The translations under genes and the position numbers were made by a program. This document shows, piece after piece, positions 8,201 to 22,744 of a stretch of DNA of 64,000 bases (positions within the stretch are counted from its first letter, which is position 1; the number at the start of each line of letters is the position of its first letter). Source of the DNA: Humibacillus sp. DSM 29435 (GTDB lineage Bacteria; Actinomycetota; Actinomycetes; Actinomycetales; Dermatophilaceae); assembly GCF_001758225.1 (NCBI RefSeq), contig NZ_MAST01000015.1, forward strand, positions 1 through 64,000. The letters run 5' to 3'. The notes under the pieces were generated by a model. The model had not been told where the DNA came from, did no database searches, and worked only from the letters and a program-made list of their open reading frames with translations.

Positions 8201-8666
8201 CCGTCGCCAGTGCGGTCCATACGGGGCTTGCTCGGCAACTGCTCGGTGCCTGGCTCGTCACAGCCGCGACACCGCCCTGGAGGCGTGAGACGCCCTCACC
8301 CACATCAGCATCGTGACCACGCAACCGGCGGCGACCCTGGCCATCAGGGCGACGAAGTCGCGGTCGAACGACGTACCGAACCGCGTTGCGGAGTCGAACC
8401 GGATGTTGGCCGTTGCCTTCGGGCACCTGATCGCCCGCCGCTCCGAGCTGACGAGCGTCCCTATCCGCACTCAGGTCGGCCCCGGTGGTCGCCTGCCGCT
8501 GATCGAGGTGCTTCAACGCTGTCGCACGCCGACAAGGGCGCACGACCCGGTGCAGATCTTCGGGGTGGCTACTCGCGAGTCGGGGGGCAAGGGTGGAAGG
8601 GTGGCGGGGTGACGCCCCCACCGGCGTCGCGAGCCCACCGGGGCGACGACAAGGAGTGCTGCTCGA
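8201..8666. other. 466-nt gap without a convincing gene
   Basis: The spacer between the MFS gene and the carboxylase. Open frames of 70-99 codons occur on both strands but lack ribosome-binding sites, show no recognisable domain and overlap one another. It ends with AAGGAG before the carboxylase ATG. It may hold the carboxylase promoter; no clear -10/-35 pair stands out. Confidence 0.5.
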
Positions 8667-14249
<5,583 letters not shown>

Positions 14250-14255
14250 GGTGAT

Positions 14256-14290
14256 GCCCGGATGCCGCCCGAGCCAGGCGGCATCCGGGC
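14256..14290 (+). terminator. hairpin terminator after carboxylase
   Basis: A perfect 14-bp stem (14256-14269 with 14277-14290) around a 7-nt loop starts 6 nt after the carboxylase stop. It is followed by C-rather than T-rich sequence, as is common for actinobacterial terminators. Both arms contain the word GGATGCC/GGCATCC. Confidence 0.8.
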
Positions 14291-14334
14291 CCCCGCTTGC
14301 CCGAACGTGCACCAGAAGGTCTTGACTGGTGGTC

Positions 14335-15345
14335 ATGACCACGAACCAGCAGAGCCTCCCCACCCGCACGCTCGGCACCGCAGCCCCCCTCGACGTCTCG
14401 GCCATCGGCCTCGGCTGCATGGGGATGTCGGAGTTCTACGGCACCGGCGACGAAGCCGAGGCCACGGCGACGATCCACCGTGCCCTCGAGCTCGGGGTGA
14501 CCTTTCTCGACACGGCCGACATGTACGGCCCGTTCACCAACGAGAAGCTGGTGGGGCGCGCCATCGCCGATCGCCGCGACCAGGTCGTGCTCGCCACGAA
14601 GTTCGGCAACGAGCGCGCCGAGGACGGTACCCGACTCGGTGTCAACGGCCGACCGGAGTATGTGCGCCGCGCCGCCGAGGCCAGCCTCCAGCGGCTCGGC
14701 GTCGACCACATCGACCTCTACTACCAGCACCGCGTCGACCAGAACGTGCCGATCGAGGAGACCGTGGGCGCGATGGCCGAGCTGGTCGCGGCGGGCAAGG
14801 TGACCCACCTCGGTCTCTCGGAGGCCTCACCCAACACGATCCGACGCGCCCACGCGGTTCACCCGATCACCGCGCTACAGACCGAGTACTCGCTCTTCAC
14901 CCGCCACGTCGAGCACGAGATCCTGCCGACGCTGCGCGAGCTCGGCATCGGGCTGGTGCCCTACTCGCCCCTCGGCCGCGGCATCCTCACCGGTGCCATC
15001 ACCTCGCCCGACGACCTCGACGAGTCCGACTCGCGTCGCACCGCCTACTTCCCACGTTTCCAGGGGGCGGCCCTGTCGGCCAACCTCGCCCTCGTCGAGC
15101 GGCTGCGGGCACTGGCGGAGGAAAAAGGCGCTACGGCCGCACAGCTCGCACTGGCCTGGGTGCTGGCGCAGGGCGTTGACATCGCGCCCATCCCCGGCAC
15201 GAAGCGGGTGCGCTACCTGCAGGAGAACGTCGGGGCGGTCGCCATCGAGCTCACGACCGACGATGTGGCCGCCATCGACGCCGCCGTGCCGAGGGAGTCG
15301 GTGTCAGGCGACCGCTACGGTGACCTGTCGAGCATCGACGTCTGA
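14335..15345 (+). CDS. aldo/keto reductase
   Basis: A 336-residue NADPH-dependent oxidoreductase with the (beta/alpha)8 aldo/keto reductase fold, of the branch that acts on aldehydes and sugar-like ketones (AKR13/YajO-like; many annotated as pyridoxal or IolS-type reductases). The catalytic tetrad is readable: Asp59, Tyr64 (DTADMYG), Lys89 (ATKFG) and His132 (YYQH). The NADP-binding end shows [14 protein letters not shown] use the ATG at 14335 (MTTNQQSLP); a GTG two codons earlier is possible. It follows the terminator of the carboxylase, so it is probably its own unit. The natural substrate is unknown. Confidence 0.88.
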   Translation: MTTNQQSLPTRTLGTAAPLDVSAIGLGCMGMSEFYGTGDEAEATATIHRALELGVTFLDTADMYGPFTNEKLVGRAIADRRDQVVLATKFGNERAEDGTRLGVNGRPEYVRRAAEASLQRLGVDHIDLYYQHRVDQNVPIEETVGAMAELVAAGKVTHLGLSEASPNTIRRAHAVHPITALQTEYSLFTRHVEHEILPTLRELGIGLVPYSPLGRGILTGAITSPDDLDESDSRRTAYFPRFQGAALSANLALVERLRALAEEKGATAAQLALAWVLAQGVDIAPIPGTKRVRYLQENVGAVAIELTTDDVAAIDAAVPRESVSGDRYGDLSSIDV

Positions 15346-15604
15346 GAGCGAGCGTCAGCCGGCTGTCAACGGCGCGCGCGAATACGAACAGCCCGCGCAC
15401 GACGTACGCGAGGAAGTCCGCGAGCGAAGGCCTCCACCGACAGCACGATCACCAGCGCACTGACGACTGTTCTGGTCCACGATGCCCTTCGGCCGGTCGA
15501 GCTCCTGGTCTGAGTCGTCACCCACCCCGGGGTGTCGCAGTCGATACCCGAGCGTCGGCTCTCGCGTCACCGGCGTGGCGCGGGTGCCGTGATTAGGTGG
15601 AGGT

Positions 15605-16258
15605 ATGCGCCTTACTCATCTCGGACACGCCTGCCTTCTCATCGAGGCGGCCGACCGCCGGGTGCTCGTTGACCCGGGCAGCTTCTCGAAGGGTTTCGCC
15701 GAGCTGCGCGACCTCGACGCCATCGTGGTGACCCACAACCACGGCGACCACTTCGACCCGGGGCCGGCGGCGGCGCTCATCCGGGCCAACCCGGGCGCCG
15801 AGGTCTACACCGACCCCCTCACCGCCCAGAAGCTGCGAGAAGAAGGCCTGGCTGCCGTGCCCACCGCCGAGGGCGAGCCGTTCGCCGTCGGTGATGTCAC
15901 GGTGTCGCCGGTGGGAGTGCTGCACGCCTTCAACCACGAGGCCATGCCGCAGATCCCCAACGTCGGGTTCGTCTTCCGCGCCGACGGTGAGCCGACCCTC
16001 TTCCACCCCGGTGACGCCTACGACGCCGAACCGGGCGAGGTCGACGTGCTCGCCCACCCCCTCAACGCGCCGTGGGCCGCCAGCCGTGACTCGATCGCGT
16101 TCGTCGCGCGCATCGCCCCGAAGGTCTTCATCCCGATCCACGACGCGCTGCTGTCCGAGGCGGGTCGGCGCATGTACGCAACCCACATCGAGACGTTCAG
16201 CGGGGTCGACGGGCTGACTTACGTCGACCTCAGGGACGACGAGTCGGCCACTTTCTGA
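15605..16258 (+). CDS. MBL-fold metal-dependent hydrolase, UlaG-like
   Basis: A 217-residue metallo-beta-lactamase-fold protein of the small UlaG/YtkL type. The zinc motif is THNHGDH (His44, His46, Asp48, His49), followed by a later His (VLHAFNHE), the Asp of HPGDAY and a C-terminal IHD. There is no substrate domain beyond the core. AGGTGGAGG lies just before the ATG. Relatives include L-ascorbate-6-phosphate lactonase and many uncharacterised hydrolases, so the reaction is unknown. An ABC transporter pair begins 25 nt downstream and may share the transcript. The 259-nt gap before it holds no convincing gene. Confidence 0.85.
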   Translation: MRLTHLGHACLLIEAADRRVLVDPGSFSKGFAELRDLDAIVVTHNHGDHFDPGPAAALIRANPGAEVYTDPLTAQKLREEGLAAVPTAEGEPFAVGDVTVSPVGVLHAFNHEAMPQIPNVGFVFRADGEPTLFHPGDAYDAEPGEVDVLAHPLNAPWAASRDSIAFVARIAPKVFIPIHDALLSEAGRRMYATHIETFSGVDGLTYVDLRDDESATF

Positions 16259-16283
16259 CGGGTAGAGCGAGACAGGGGAAGCC

Positions 16284-17150
16284 ATGAGTGAGCCGAGCAT
16301 GACCGAGTCGCAGACCACCGAAAGGGGCACGTCCTCCACCGCAGCCTCCGCACCCGCCGACCTTCCCGCCCCTCGAGGCGGTCCCGCCGCCGGGCCGGCC
16401 GTGGCCATCCGTGGCCTGGGCAAGCGCTTCGGCGACGTGATCGCCGTGAAGGGCATCGACCTCGACGTTCCGCGTGGCTCGTTCTTCGGCCTGGTGGGCC
16501 CGAACGGCGCCGGCAAGACGACGACGCTCTCGATGGTCACGGGCCTGCTCCGTCCCACGGTGGGGCAGGCCTTCGTGCTCGGCCACGACGTCTGGGCCGA
16601 CCCGGTCGCGGCGAAGCGGCTGCTCGGCATCCTGCCCGACGGGCTGCGCACCTTCGACCGGCTGACCGGCCTGCAGCTGATCACCTACTCCGGTCTGCTG
16701 CGGGGAATGCCACGCGAGCTCGCGGCCGAGCGGGCCACCGAGCTGGTCAATGCATTGGGCCTCGCGTCGGCGCAGGGCAAGCTCGTCGTCGACTACTCGG
16801 CGGGCATGACCAAGAAGGTCACCCTGGCCTCAGCCCTGATCCACGGCCCACGGGTGCTGGTGCTCGACGAGCCCTTCGAGGCCGTCGACCCGGTGTCGTC
16901 GGCGACGATCCGCAGCATCCTCGCCGACTTCGTGGGTTCGGGCGGAACCGTGATCCTCTCGAGCCACGTCATGGACCTCGTCGAACGCATCTGCTCCCAC
17001 GTAGCGGTCATCGCCGACGGGCGGGTGCTGGCCCACGGAGGTATCGAGGAGGTGCGTGAGGGCCAGAGCCTCGAGCAGCGCTTCGTCTCTCTCGTCGGCG
17101 GCACGACCCAGGTGGAGGGGCTCTCGTGGTTGCGCACCTCGTCAGACTGA
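16284..17150 (+). CDS. ABC transporter ATP-binding protein
   Basis: A 288-residue ATPase of the ABC-2 exporter class. A low-complexity head of about 38 residues precedes the nucleotide-binding domain. Walker A is GPNGAGKTT (72-80), the signature is the divergent YSAGMTKKV rather than LSGGQ, Walker B is VLVLDEPFEAVDP, and the H-loop is SSHVMD. It drives the permease that starts inside its 3' end. The SAGM-type signature is usual for BcrA/CcmA-like exporters. The cargo is unknown. Confidence 0.88.
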   Translation: MSEPSMTESQTTERGTSSTAASAPADLPAPRGGPAAGPAVAIRGLGKRFGDVIAVKGIDLDVPRGSFFGLVGPNGAGKTTTLSMVTGLLRPTVGQAFVLGHDVWADPVAAKRLLGILPDGLRTFDRLTGLQLITYSGLLRGMPRELAAERATELVNALGLASAQGKLVVDYSAGMTKKVTLASALIHGPRVLVLDEPFEAVDPVSSATIRSILADFVGSGGTVILSSHVMDLVERICSHVAVIADGRVLAHGGIEEVREGQSLEQRFVSLVGGTTQVEGLSWLRTSSD

Positions 17151-18697
17151 AGCTCACCCTGCTGCGGAACATGTTTCGGCGCAGCCGTGCCCAGGCGATC
17201 GGGGTCGTCTTTGCGGTTGTCTACTTCGGGTTTCTCGTCGTGGCCATGGCGTTCGGGGCCGCCAGTCTTCGCGTCGACCTCGGTCTCGCCGTCGACATCA
17301 TCCCGGTGGCCGGGGCGGTGGCCGTGGTGCTCTGGTCTCTCGTTCCGCTCTTCTCCTTCGGCTCTGACCCCACGCTCGACCCCGCGCGCTTCGCCACGTT
17401 CGCCGTGCCTCCTCGACAGCTGGCCATCGGACTGATCGCCGGGGCGCTGGTCGGGTTGCCGGCCATCGCAACGATGCTCATCTCTGCGGGGGTCATGGTG
17501 GCGTGGTCGCACACGGTGCTGTCGACGCTCGTCGGCATCGTGTCGACGGCGGTCGCGGTCTTGACCGCCGTCACGATGAGCCGCTGGGTGTCGGCAGTCG
17601 CGACCGCCGCGCTGTCGAGCCGTCGGGGCAACGACGTCATGGGCGTGCTCGCCCTCATCCTCCTCGTGCTCCTCTCACCGGTTCTGATCGTGCTGTCCAA
17701 CGCGGGCGGTGACTACCTGGCGGTGGTGCGGTCGGTCTCTTCGGTGGCCGGTTGGACACCCCTGGGCTGGGCCTGGGCCGCCCCCGGCGACATCGCCCTC
17801 GGGCACACCGTCGTCGGTCTGCTGCGACTCGCACTCGGCGTCGCCTTCCTCTGGGCGTTGGGGGTGCTGTGGCTGCGTGCGCTGACTCGTCAGGTCGAGA
17901 ACCCGAGGTCGGCGGCACGTTCGGGGTCCGCCACGACCGCTGATGGTGACCTCGGCCTGCTCGACCGAGGGCCCGACACCCCGACGGGAGCGGTGGCGAT
18001 GCGGGTGCTCGTCTACTGGTGGCGTGACCCGCGCTACCAGGCCGGGATGCTGCTCACGCCCTTCGTTCCGCTCGCCCTGCTCATCCCGTACTTCACCTCC
18101 GACGTGCGGTGGGTCACGCTGTTGATGGCGCCGTTGCTCGCCTTCATGATGGCCTGGGGTGAGCACAATGCCGTGGCGTACGAGGCCGACGCGTTCTGGA
18201 TGCACGTGGCCGCGGGCACGCCCGGCCTGGCCGACCGTCGCGGTCGGCTCGTGCCGAGCCTGCTGGTCGCGGTTCCGCTGGTGATCGTCTACGCGGTGGC
18301 GGGCGCCGCCCTGGCCGCCCGGTTCGACCTGCTGGCAGTGGTGCTGGGCCTGTCAGTGGCTCTGCTCGGCACGGCCTACGCCGTCTCGAGCGTGCTCAGC
18401 GTCGTGCTGCCCTACCCGGTGGCGAAGCCGGGGGAGAGCCCCTTCTCGACACCGCCCGGCGCCACCGGCATCACGCTCGCAGCCCAGACGGTGGCAGCCA
18501 TCAGCAGCGTGGTGCTCTCAGCGCCACCGATCGTTCTCGCGCTGCTCGCCTGGTCGGGCGCGGTGTGGGCGGTGTGGGCGGGAGCCGTCGTCGGGCTCGT
18601 CTGGGGCGTCATGCTGTTCGAGATCGGCGTGCGAGTCGGGGCGCGCGTCTACGAACGGCGTGCGCCAGAGCTGCTCGCGAGCCTGACGGCCAACTGA
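17126..18697 (+). CDS. ABC-2 type transporter permease
   Basis: A 523-residue integral membrane protein with about 12 hydrophobic segments (for example 24-46, 58-76, 100-125, 175-195, 310-335 and 455-500). There is no nucleotide-binding site; it is the membrane partner of the ATPase encoded just before. The GTG start at 17126 lies 25 nt inside the ATPase gene and is preceded by GGTGGAGGGG, so translation is coupled. The order and overlap point to a two-gene exporter. No family-specific cargo signal is visible. Confidence 0.8.
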   Translation: MVAHLVRLKLTLLRNMFRRSRAQAIGVVFAVVYFGFLVVAMAFGAASLRVDLGLAVDIIPVAGAVAVVLWSLVPLFSFGSDPTLDPARFATFAVPPRQLAIGLIAGALVGLPAIATMLISAGVMVAWSHTVLSTLVGIVSTAVAVLTAVTMSRWVSAVATAALSSRRGNDVMGVLALILLVLLSPVLIVLSNAGGDYLAVVRSVSSVAGWTPLGWAWAAPGDIALGHTVVGLLRLALGVAFLWALGVLWLRALTRQVENPRSAARSGSATTADGDLGLLDRGPDTPTGAVAMRVLVYWWRDPRYQAGMLLTPFVPLALLIPYFTSDVRWVTLLMAPLLAFMMAWGEHNAVAYEADAFWMHVAAGTPGLADRRGRLVPSLLVAVPLVIVYAVAGAALAARFDLLAVVLGLSVALLGTAYAVSSVLSVVLPYPVAKPGESPFSTPPGATGITLAAQTVAAISSVVLSAPPIVLALLAWSGAVWAVWAGAVVGLVWGVMLFEIGVRVGARVYERRAPELLASLTAN

Positions 18698-18763
18698 GAG
18701 CACGTCACCGGCTGCACGTCACGCAGTTCGTGCGTTTCGCAGACCTGTCGGCCCGGCTTCCCG

Positions 18764-18769
18764 TACCGT
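18764..18769 (+). promoter_or_regulatory. -10 element TACCGT, leaderless start
   Basis: TACCGT lies 7 nt before the ATG of the downstream membrane protein, which has no ribosome-binding site; transcription would begin at the start codon. Confidence 0.45.
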
Positions 18770-18776
18770 CACGGCC

Positions 18777-19487
18777 ATGTCACGCAGCGCTACCGATGCC
18801 GCGAGAACGGCGCTGCAGGGCTTGGCGCCGGTGCTGCTGTCGGGGTCGGGGGTTCTCATGATCATGGCGTCGCGGGAACGGTGGTGGCCCGCCTGTCGGC
18901 TCGGAGACTTCGATGCCCCCGACTGCCTCACGCTTCAAGACCATCGGTTCGACTTCCTGCCGCCGACCGAGCCGTGGGTCCCTGTCGGAGCGGCGGCTCA
19001 GGTCGGGGCTGGGAGCATGGTGCTCCTGAGTCTTGCGCTGCTCTTTCTGCCCTGGTTGCTCGGCGGCGCCCAGCGGCCGGTCGTGACGCTGCTCGTGGGC
19101 GCCGTCCTGGTTGCCCCGCTGCTGACGTTGGCCGTGATGACCGGGCGCTCGGGTCTCTCGGGTCGGGTGGTCGCGGGCCCAGGCCTGGAGTGGGTCTACT
19201 GGCTGTGGATCCTCACCCCGATCGCCCTGCTCCTCATGGTCTTCGCGTTCCAGATCGCTGATCCGCGCCCCGGTATTGAGTGGCGACTGTTGGTCGTCGG
19301 TCTGGTCAGCGTCAGTACACCTCTCGGCGAGTTCTTCATCGCCGGAGCACTGCTGGGCTTGTCGTACGACACCACCCCGTGGTCGGAAGCCGTCAGTGGG
19401 GTCTTCCTCGTGGCGGCCGGCCTCGCCCTGTGGCCGGCGATCCGGTCACGCTCTGCTGCCCAGATCGCGGTCCCCAGCCCGGTGTAG
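18777..19487 (+). CDS. hypothetical membrane protein, about 6 helices
   Basis: I do not recognise this 236-residue protein. It has about six hydrophobic segments (near 15-30, 75-98, 103-122, 140-158, 170-195 and 207-222). A 40-residue loop after the first segment is rich in aromatic residues and carries two cysteines (PACRLGDFDAPDC), probably outside the cell and possibly disulfide-linked. There are no charged catalytic motifs. It appears leaderless and is followed 16 nt later by the convergent ppgK gene. Confidence 0.6.
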   Translation: MSRSATDAARTALQGLAPVLLSGSGVLMIMASRERWWPACRLGDFDAPDCLTLQDHRFDFLPPTEPWVPVGAAAQVGAGSMVLLSLALLFLPWLLGGAQRPVVTLLVGAVLVAPLLTLAVMTGRSGLSGRVVAGPGLEWVYWLWILTPIALLLMVFAFQIADPRPGIEWRLLVVGLVSVSTPLGEFFIAGALLGLSYDTTPWSEAVSGVFLVAAGLALWPAIRSRSAAQIAVPSPV

Positions 19488-19503
19488 GTCGGGAATGCCC
19501 GCC

Positions 19504-20262
19504 TCAGGCGAGGTCGGCGGCGAGGCGAGCAGCACCGATGATGCCGGCCTTGTTGCGCAGCTGGGCCGGCACGATGGCAGCCCGCAGCTTCAGCTTCGGC
19601 AGGAAGTCGTCGGCGTCCTTGCTGATGCCACCGCCGACGACGATGAGGTCGGGGGAGAAGAGCTTCTCGATGGTGTTGTAGTAGACCTGAAGGCGCTCGA
19701 CGTACTCCTCCCAGGAGAGACCCTCGTTCTCCTTCACCGACGAGGCGGCGCGTCGCTCGGCGTCGTAGCCGTCGATCTCGAGGTGCCCGAGCTCGGTGTT
19801 GGGCACGAGCTTGCCGTCGCTGATCAAGGCCGACCCGATCCCGGTGCCGAGGGTGGTGAGGATGACGACTCCACTGACGCCTTTCGCGGCCCCGTAGTAC
19901 ATCTCGGCCAGGCCGGCGGCGTCGGCATCGTTGAGCACCGTGGCCGAACGGCCGGTGTGCTCCTGGATCAGGGCTTCGGCGTCGGTGTTGAGCCACGCCG
20001 GGTCGATGTTCGCGGCCGAGAGCACCGTGCCGCGAATGACGACGGCCGGCACGGTGACCCCGATGGGGGAGTCGCCGGTCTGTTCCGCGAAGTGGTCGAC
20101 GATCTGGTCGACGACGGCGGCGACGGCATCCGGTGTGGCGGGTCGGGGCGTGAGGATCTTCAGACGCTTCTCGGCGAAGTCTCCCTTGTCGAGGTCGACC
20201 GGCGCGCCCTTGATGCCGCTACCGCCGATGTCGATGCCCAGGGGCTTGCCGTGCTTGGCCAT
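19504..20262 (-). CDS. ppgK: polyphosphate glucokinase
   Basis: A 252-residue ROK-family kinase that phosphorylates glucose to glucose-6-phosphate using inorganic polyphosphate or ATP (EC 2.7.1.63), feeding glycolysis in actinobacteria. The phosphate-binding GIDIGGSGIKGAPVD is at residues 9-23, LTTLGTGIGSAL follows near 130, and NTELGHLEI marks the sugar site. The C-terminal VVGGGISK belongs to the same fold. The ATG at 20262 is chosen because GAGGAAGGT precedes it. It follows map by 58 nt on the same strand and probably shares its transcript. Confidence 0.93.
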   Translation of the reverse strand: MAKHGKPLGIDIGGSGIKGAPVDLDKGDFAEKRLKILTPRPATPDAVAAVVDQIVDHFAEQTGDSPIGVTVPAVVIRGTVLSAANIDPAWLNTDAEALIQEHTGRSATVLNDADAAGLAEMYYGAAKGVSGVVILTTLGTGIGSALISDGKLVPNTELGHLEIDGYDAERRAASSVKENEGLSWEEYVERLQVYYNTIEKLFSPDLIVVGGGISKDADDFLPKLKLRAAIVPAQLRNKAGIIGAARLAADLA

Positions 20263-20320
20263 TGATCCGACCTTCCTCGCAGGTGGTGGGCCTTGGGCCC
20301 CGGTGCCGTCGCGCCACACC

Positions 20321-21184
20321 CTACGGCAGGGTGAGAATCTCGTTCCCGTCGTCGGTGATCAGGATCGTGTGCTCGAACTGGGCCGACCGGCGCCGGTCCT
20401 TGGTGACGACGGTCCAGCGGTCGTCCCACATCTCCCACTCGGCAGTGCCGAGGTTCAGCATCGGCTCGATCGTGAAGGTCATGCCAGGCTCGATGACGGT
20501 CGCGTACGAAGGGGCGGCGTCGTAGTGCGGCACGATGAGGCCGGAGTGGAACTCGAGACCGATGCCGTGCCCGGTGAAGTCGCGCACGACCCCGTAGCCG
20601 AAGCGCTTCGCGTAGCTCTCGATCACGCGACCGATCACGTTGATCTCGCGGCCGGGTCGCGCCGCGCGAATGCCGCGCATCATCGCCTCGTGCGTTCGCT
20701 CGACGAGCAGCCGCGACTCGTCGTCGACCGCACCGACCAGGTAGGTGGCATCGGTGTCGCCGTGTACGCCGTGGATGAAGGCCGTGACGTCGATGTTGAC
20801 GATGTCGCCATCGTCCAGGGGGCGAGCGTCGGGGATGCCGTGGCAGATGACCTCGTTGACGCTGGTGCACACCGACTTGGGAAAGGCCTTGTAGCCGAGG
20901 GGGCTGGGGTAGGCGCCGTGGTCGAGCAGATACTCGTGCGCGACGGCGTCGAGGTGCTCGGTGGTGACGCCAGGGGCGATCTCGGCGGCGGCGGCGGCCA
21001 TTGCTCGCGCTGCGATGCGACCGGCATCGCGCATCTTCTCGATGAGCTCGGCGTTCTTGGTCTTCACGTCGCCGTCTTCACGCGGGTTCGCCACGTCGAC
21101 ATAGTGCGGGCGTTCGATCGAGCTGGGCACGGAGCGGCGGGGACTGATCGCGTGCGGGGACACACTGGCGTGCAGGAGCGGCAT
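20321..21184 (-). CDS. map: methionine aminopeptidase, type I
   Basis: A 287-residue metallo-aminopeptidase that removes the initiator methionine from new proteins. The metal ligands are in place: NIDVTA, GDTDAT, FTGHGIG, TIEPM and QFEHT. An N-terminal extension of about 40 residues with the SP-rich linker [13 protein letters not shown] resembles mycobacterial MapB (type Ic), which supports the ATG at 21184. No ribosome-binding site is present; TAGACT lies 7 nt upstream, so the mRNA is probably leaderless. ppgK follows in the same direction. Confidence 0.95.
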   Translation of the reverse strand: MPLLHASVSPHAISPRRSVPSSIERPHYVDVANPREDGDVKTKNAELIEKMRDAGRIAARAMAAAAAEIAPGVTTEHLDAVAHEYLLDHGAYPSPLGYKAFPKSVCTSVNEVICHGIPDARPLDDGDIVNIDVTAFIHGVHGDTDATYLVGAVDDESRLLVERTHEAMMRGIRAARPGREINVIGRVIESYAKRFGYGVVRDFTGHGIGLEFHSGLIVPHYDAAPSYATVIEPGMTFTIEPMLNLGTAEWEMWDDRWTVVTKDRRRSAQFEHTILITDDGNEILTLP

Positions 21185-21191
21185 ACGGTGG

Positions 21192-21197
21192 AGTCTA
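21192..21197 (-). promoter_or_regulatory. -10 element TAGACT of map, leaderless
   Basis: On the minus strand TAGACT is followed by 7 nt and then the map ATG. There is no Shine-Dalgarno sequence. The -35 is poorly defined. Confidence 0.5.
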
Positions 21198-21260
21198 GGT
21201 GTCAGCCGACAGCGTTCACGAGGGACGGTCTGCGGCTGGGTCGGAGAGGACGAGCGGAAG

Positions 21261-21455
21261 ATGAGCTTCTGGTACAACGTCGACAGCGGCCAGGTCGAGA
21301 CCGACGCGAACCGCAGTCGAGGCGAGCAGGTGCTCGGGCCGTACGCCACCGAGGCCGACGCGCAGGCGGCGCTCGACAAGGCCCGGGCCAACACCGAGAA
21401 GTGGGACAGCGACGACCGGGCCTGGAACGAGAAGGGCGCCCACGACAGCGACTGA
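21261..21455 (+). CDS. small conserved protein, SPOR-like
   Basis: A 64-residue soluble protein ([13 protein letters not shown]...). It has an aromatic start, a central [17 protein letters not shown] stretch resembling the repeat core of SPOR-type peptidoglycan-binding domains, and an acidic tail. Small proteins of this kind, often labelled SPOR-domain or hypothetical, are frequent in actinobacteria. GAGAGGA lies about 10 nt before the ATG. It has no signal peptide, so a role at the outer wall is not supported. It is divergent from map and convergent with panB. Function unknown. Confidence 0.7.
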   Translation: MSFWYNVDSGQVETDANRSRGEQVLGPYATEADAQAALDKARANTEKWDSDDRAWNEKGAHDSD

Positions 21456-21485
21456 GGCCACCCCGCCCTCAGTCTGGTTGGGGTC

Positions 21486-22448
21486 TCAGTTGTCGAACGA
21501 GTGCTCGGCGCCGGGAAAGGCCCCCGACCCCACGTCGGCGGCATACGCACGGGCCGCCGAGAGCAGGGTGCCCCGAAGGTCGGCGTACCGCTTCACGAAG
21601 CGCGGCGCCCTGCCGGCGCGCAGCCCGGCGAAGTCGCTCCACACCAGCACCTGGGCGTCGGTTCCCGGCCCCGCCCCGATCCCGATCGTCGGGATGGTCA
21701 GCTCGCGGGTGATGCGCTCGGCCACCGGCGCTGGCACCATCTCGAGCACGACGGCGAAGGCACCAGCACCTTCGAGCGCGAGCGCCGCCTGAACGAGCAC
21801 ATCGGCCCCGTCACCCCGGCCCTGCACCCGGTATCCCCCGAGCTGGTGCTCGCTCTGAGGGGTGAAGCCCAGATGGGCCATGACGGGGATTCCGGCACCG
21901 GTCAGCGTCTCGACCAGGGGCACCATCCGCTCGCCGCCCTCGAGCTTGACGGCGTGCGCGAGACCTTCCTTCATCATCCGCACGGCCGAGTCGAACCCCT
22001 GCACCACCGAGCCGCCGTAGGAGCCGAAGGGCAGGTCGGCCACGACGAAGGCGTAGCGGGCGGCGGTCGCCACCGCGCGCACCAGCGGCACCATCTCATC
22101 GAGGGTGACCGGCACCGTCGTCTCGTAGCCGTAGACGTTGTTGCCGGCGGAGTCGCCCACGAGCAGCACGGGGATGCCGGCCTCGTCGAAGATCTCGGCG
22201 GAGTACATGTCGTAGGCCGTGAGCATCGCCCACTTGCGACCGTCGGCCTTCATCGCCTGAAGGTGCGGGATGCGCACCTTGCGGCGCGGCGTGCTCGGCG
22301 TGCTCGGCGTGCTCGGCGTGGAGAAGGGGGTGGCCGAGCGAGACCCGGAGCCGTACGGGCTGGGTGCTTCCGGCTCCTCGCCTTCGGCTGGCGCCACGTC
22401 TCTCGCTCTGGAACCCGTTGGCAACCCTTGCCTCGTCTCGTCGGCCAT
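21486..22448 (-). CDS. panB: 3-methyl-2-oxobutanoate hydroxymethyltransferase
   Basis: A 320-residue PanB, which transfers a hydroxymethyl group from 5,10-methylene-tetrahydrofolate to 2-oxoisovalerate to make ketopantoate, the first step to pantothenate and CoA. Motifs: [21 protein letters not shown] (Mg-binding Asp), [23 protein letters not shown], and the catalytic Glu in VLEMVPA. A disordered N-terminal tail with a perfect STP repeat (four units) precedes the fold; it is coded by a 9-bp tandem repeat. The ATG at 22448 (MADETRQG) is chosen because TATGCT lies 7 nt upstream, fitting a leaderless start; ATG at 22460 is the alternative. Confidence 0.95.
   Translation of the reverse strand: MADETRQGLPTGSRARDVAPAEGEEPEAPSPYGSGSRSATPFSTPSTPSTPSTPRRKVRIPHLQAMKADGRKWAMLTAYDMYSAEIFDEAGIPVLLVGDSAGNNVYGYETTVPVTLDEMVPLVRAVATAARYAFVVADLPFGSYGGSVVQGFDSAVRMMKEGLAHAVKLEGGERMVPLVETLTGAGIPVMAHLGFTPQSEHQLGGYRVQGRGDGADVLVQAALALEGAGAFAVVLEMVPAPVAERITRELTIPTIGIGAGPGTDAQVLVWSDFAGLRAGRAPRFVKRYADLRGTLLSAARAYAADVGSGAFPGAEHSFDN
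22291..22319 (-). repeat. 9-bp tandem repeat in panB
   Basis: Three perfect copies of GTGCTCGGC plus a partial one, read on the other strand as Ser-Thr-Pro codons in the disordered N-terminus of PanB. Its length is a multiple of three, so copy-number change would keep the frame. Confidence 0.85.
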
Positions 22449-22455
22449 GCGGCCG

Positions 22456-22461
22456 AGCATA
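22456..22461 (-). promoter_or_regulatory. -10 element TATGCT of panB, leaderless
   Basis: TATGCT on the minus strand is followed by 7 nt and the chosen panB ATG; no ribosome-binding site is present. Confidence 0.45.
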
Positions 22462-22744
22462 GTGAGACGGCCTCCGAGACCGAGCAACGGTGATCGCGAT
22501 GGCAAGGCCCACCACCGGCTGCAGCGGAGCACCGCCGACGCGGGTCGACACCCTGACCGCAGGCTGGGCGTCAAAGGCCGTGATCACAACATATCTGGCG
22601 GTGTGGGGCGGGGCTGTCGGGCAACTGACAGGCTGCGAACAGGGAATCTTGGCAAATTCTTGGTAAGGAACCTCGATTTCGACCCTTCGTCGTGGTCTTA
22701 TTCCGGGGGCGTCACGTCGGCGCTCGGAACCAGGAGGACGAACC

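Noticed and set aside
8370-8470. tRNA-like GGTTCGACTCC on the minus strand
   Set aside because: The T-loop-like string is not flanked by a proper T stem, anticodon arm or acceptor pairing, so no tRNA is called.
15346-15604. Possible gene fragment between aldo/keto reductase and MBL hydrolase
   Set aside because: One minus frame shows a short hydrophobic stretch, but there is no start, no recognisable family and frames conflict; left unannotated.
22575-22600. CRP/GlxR-type site at GTGATCAC
   Set aside because: The spacing does not fit TGTGA-N6-TCACA and there is no promoter beside it that I can read.
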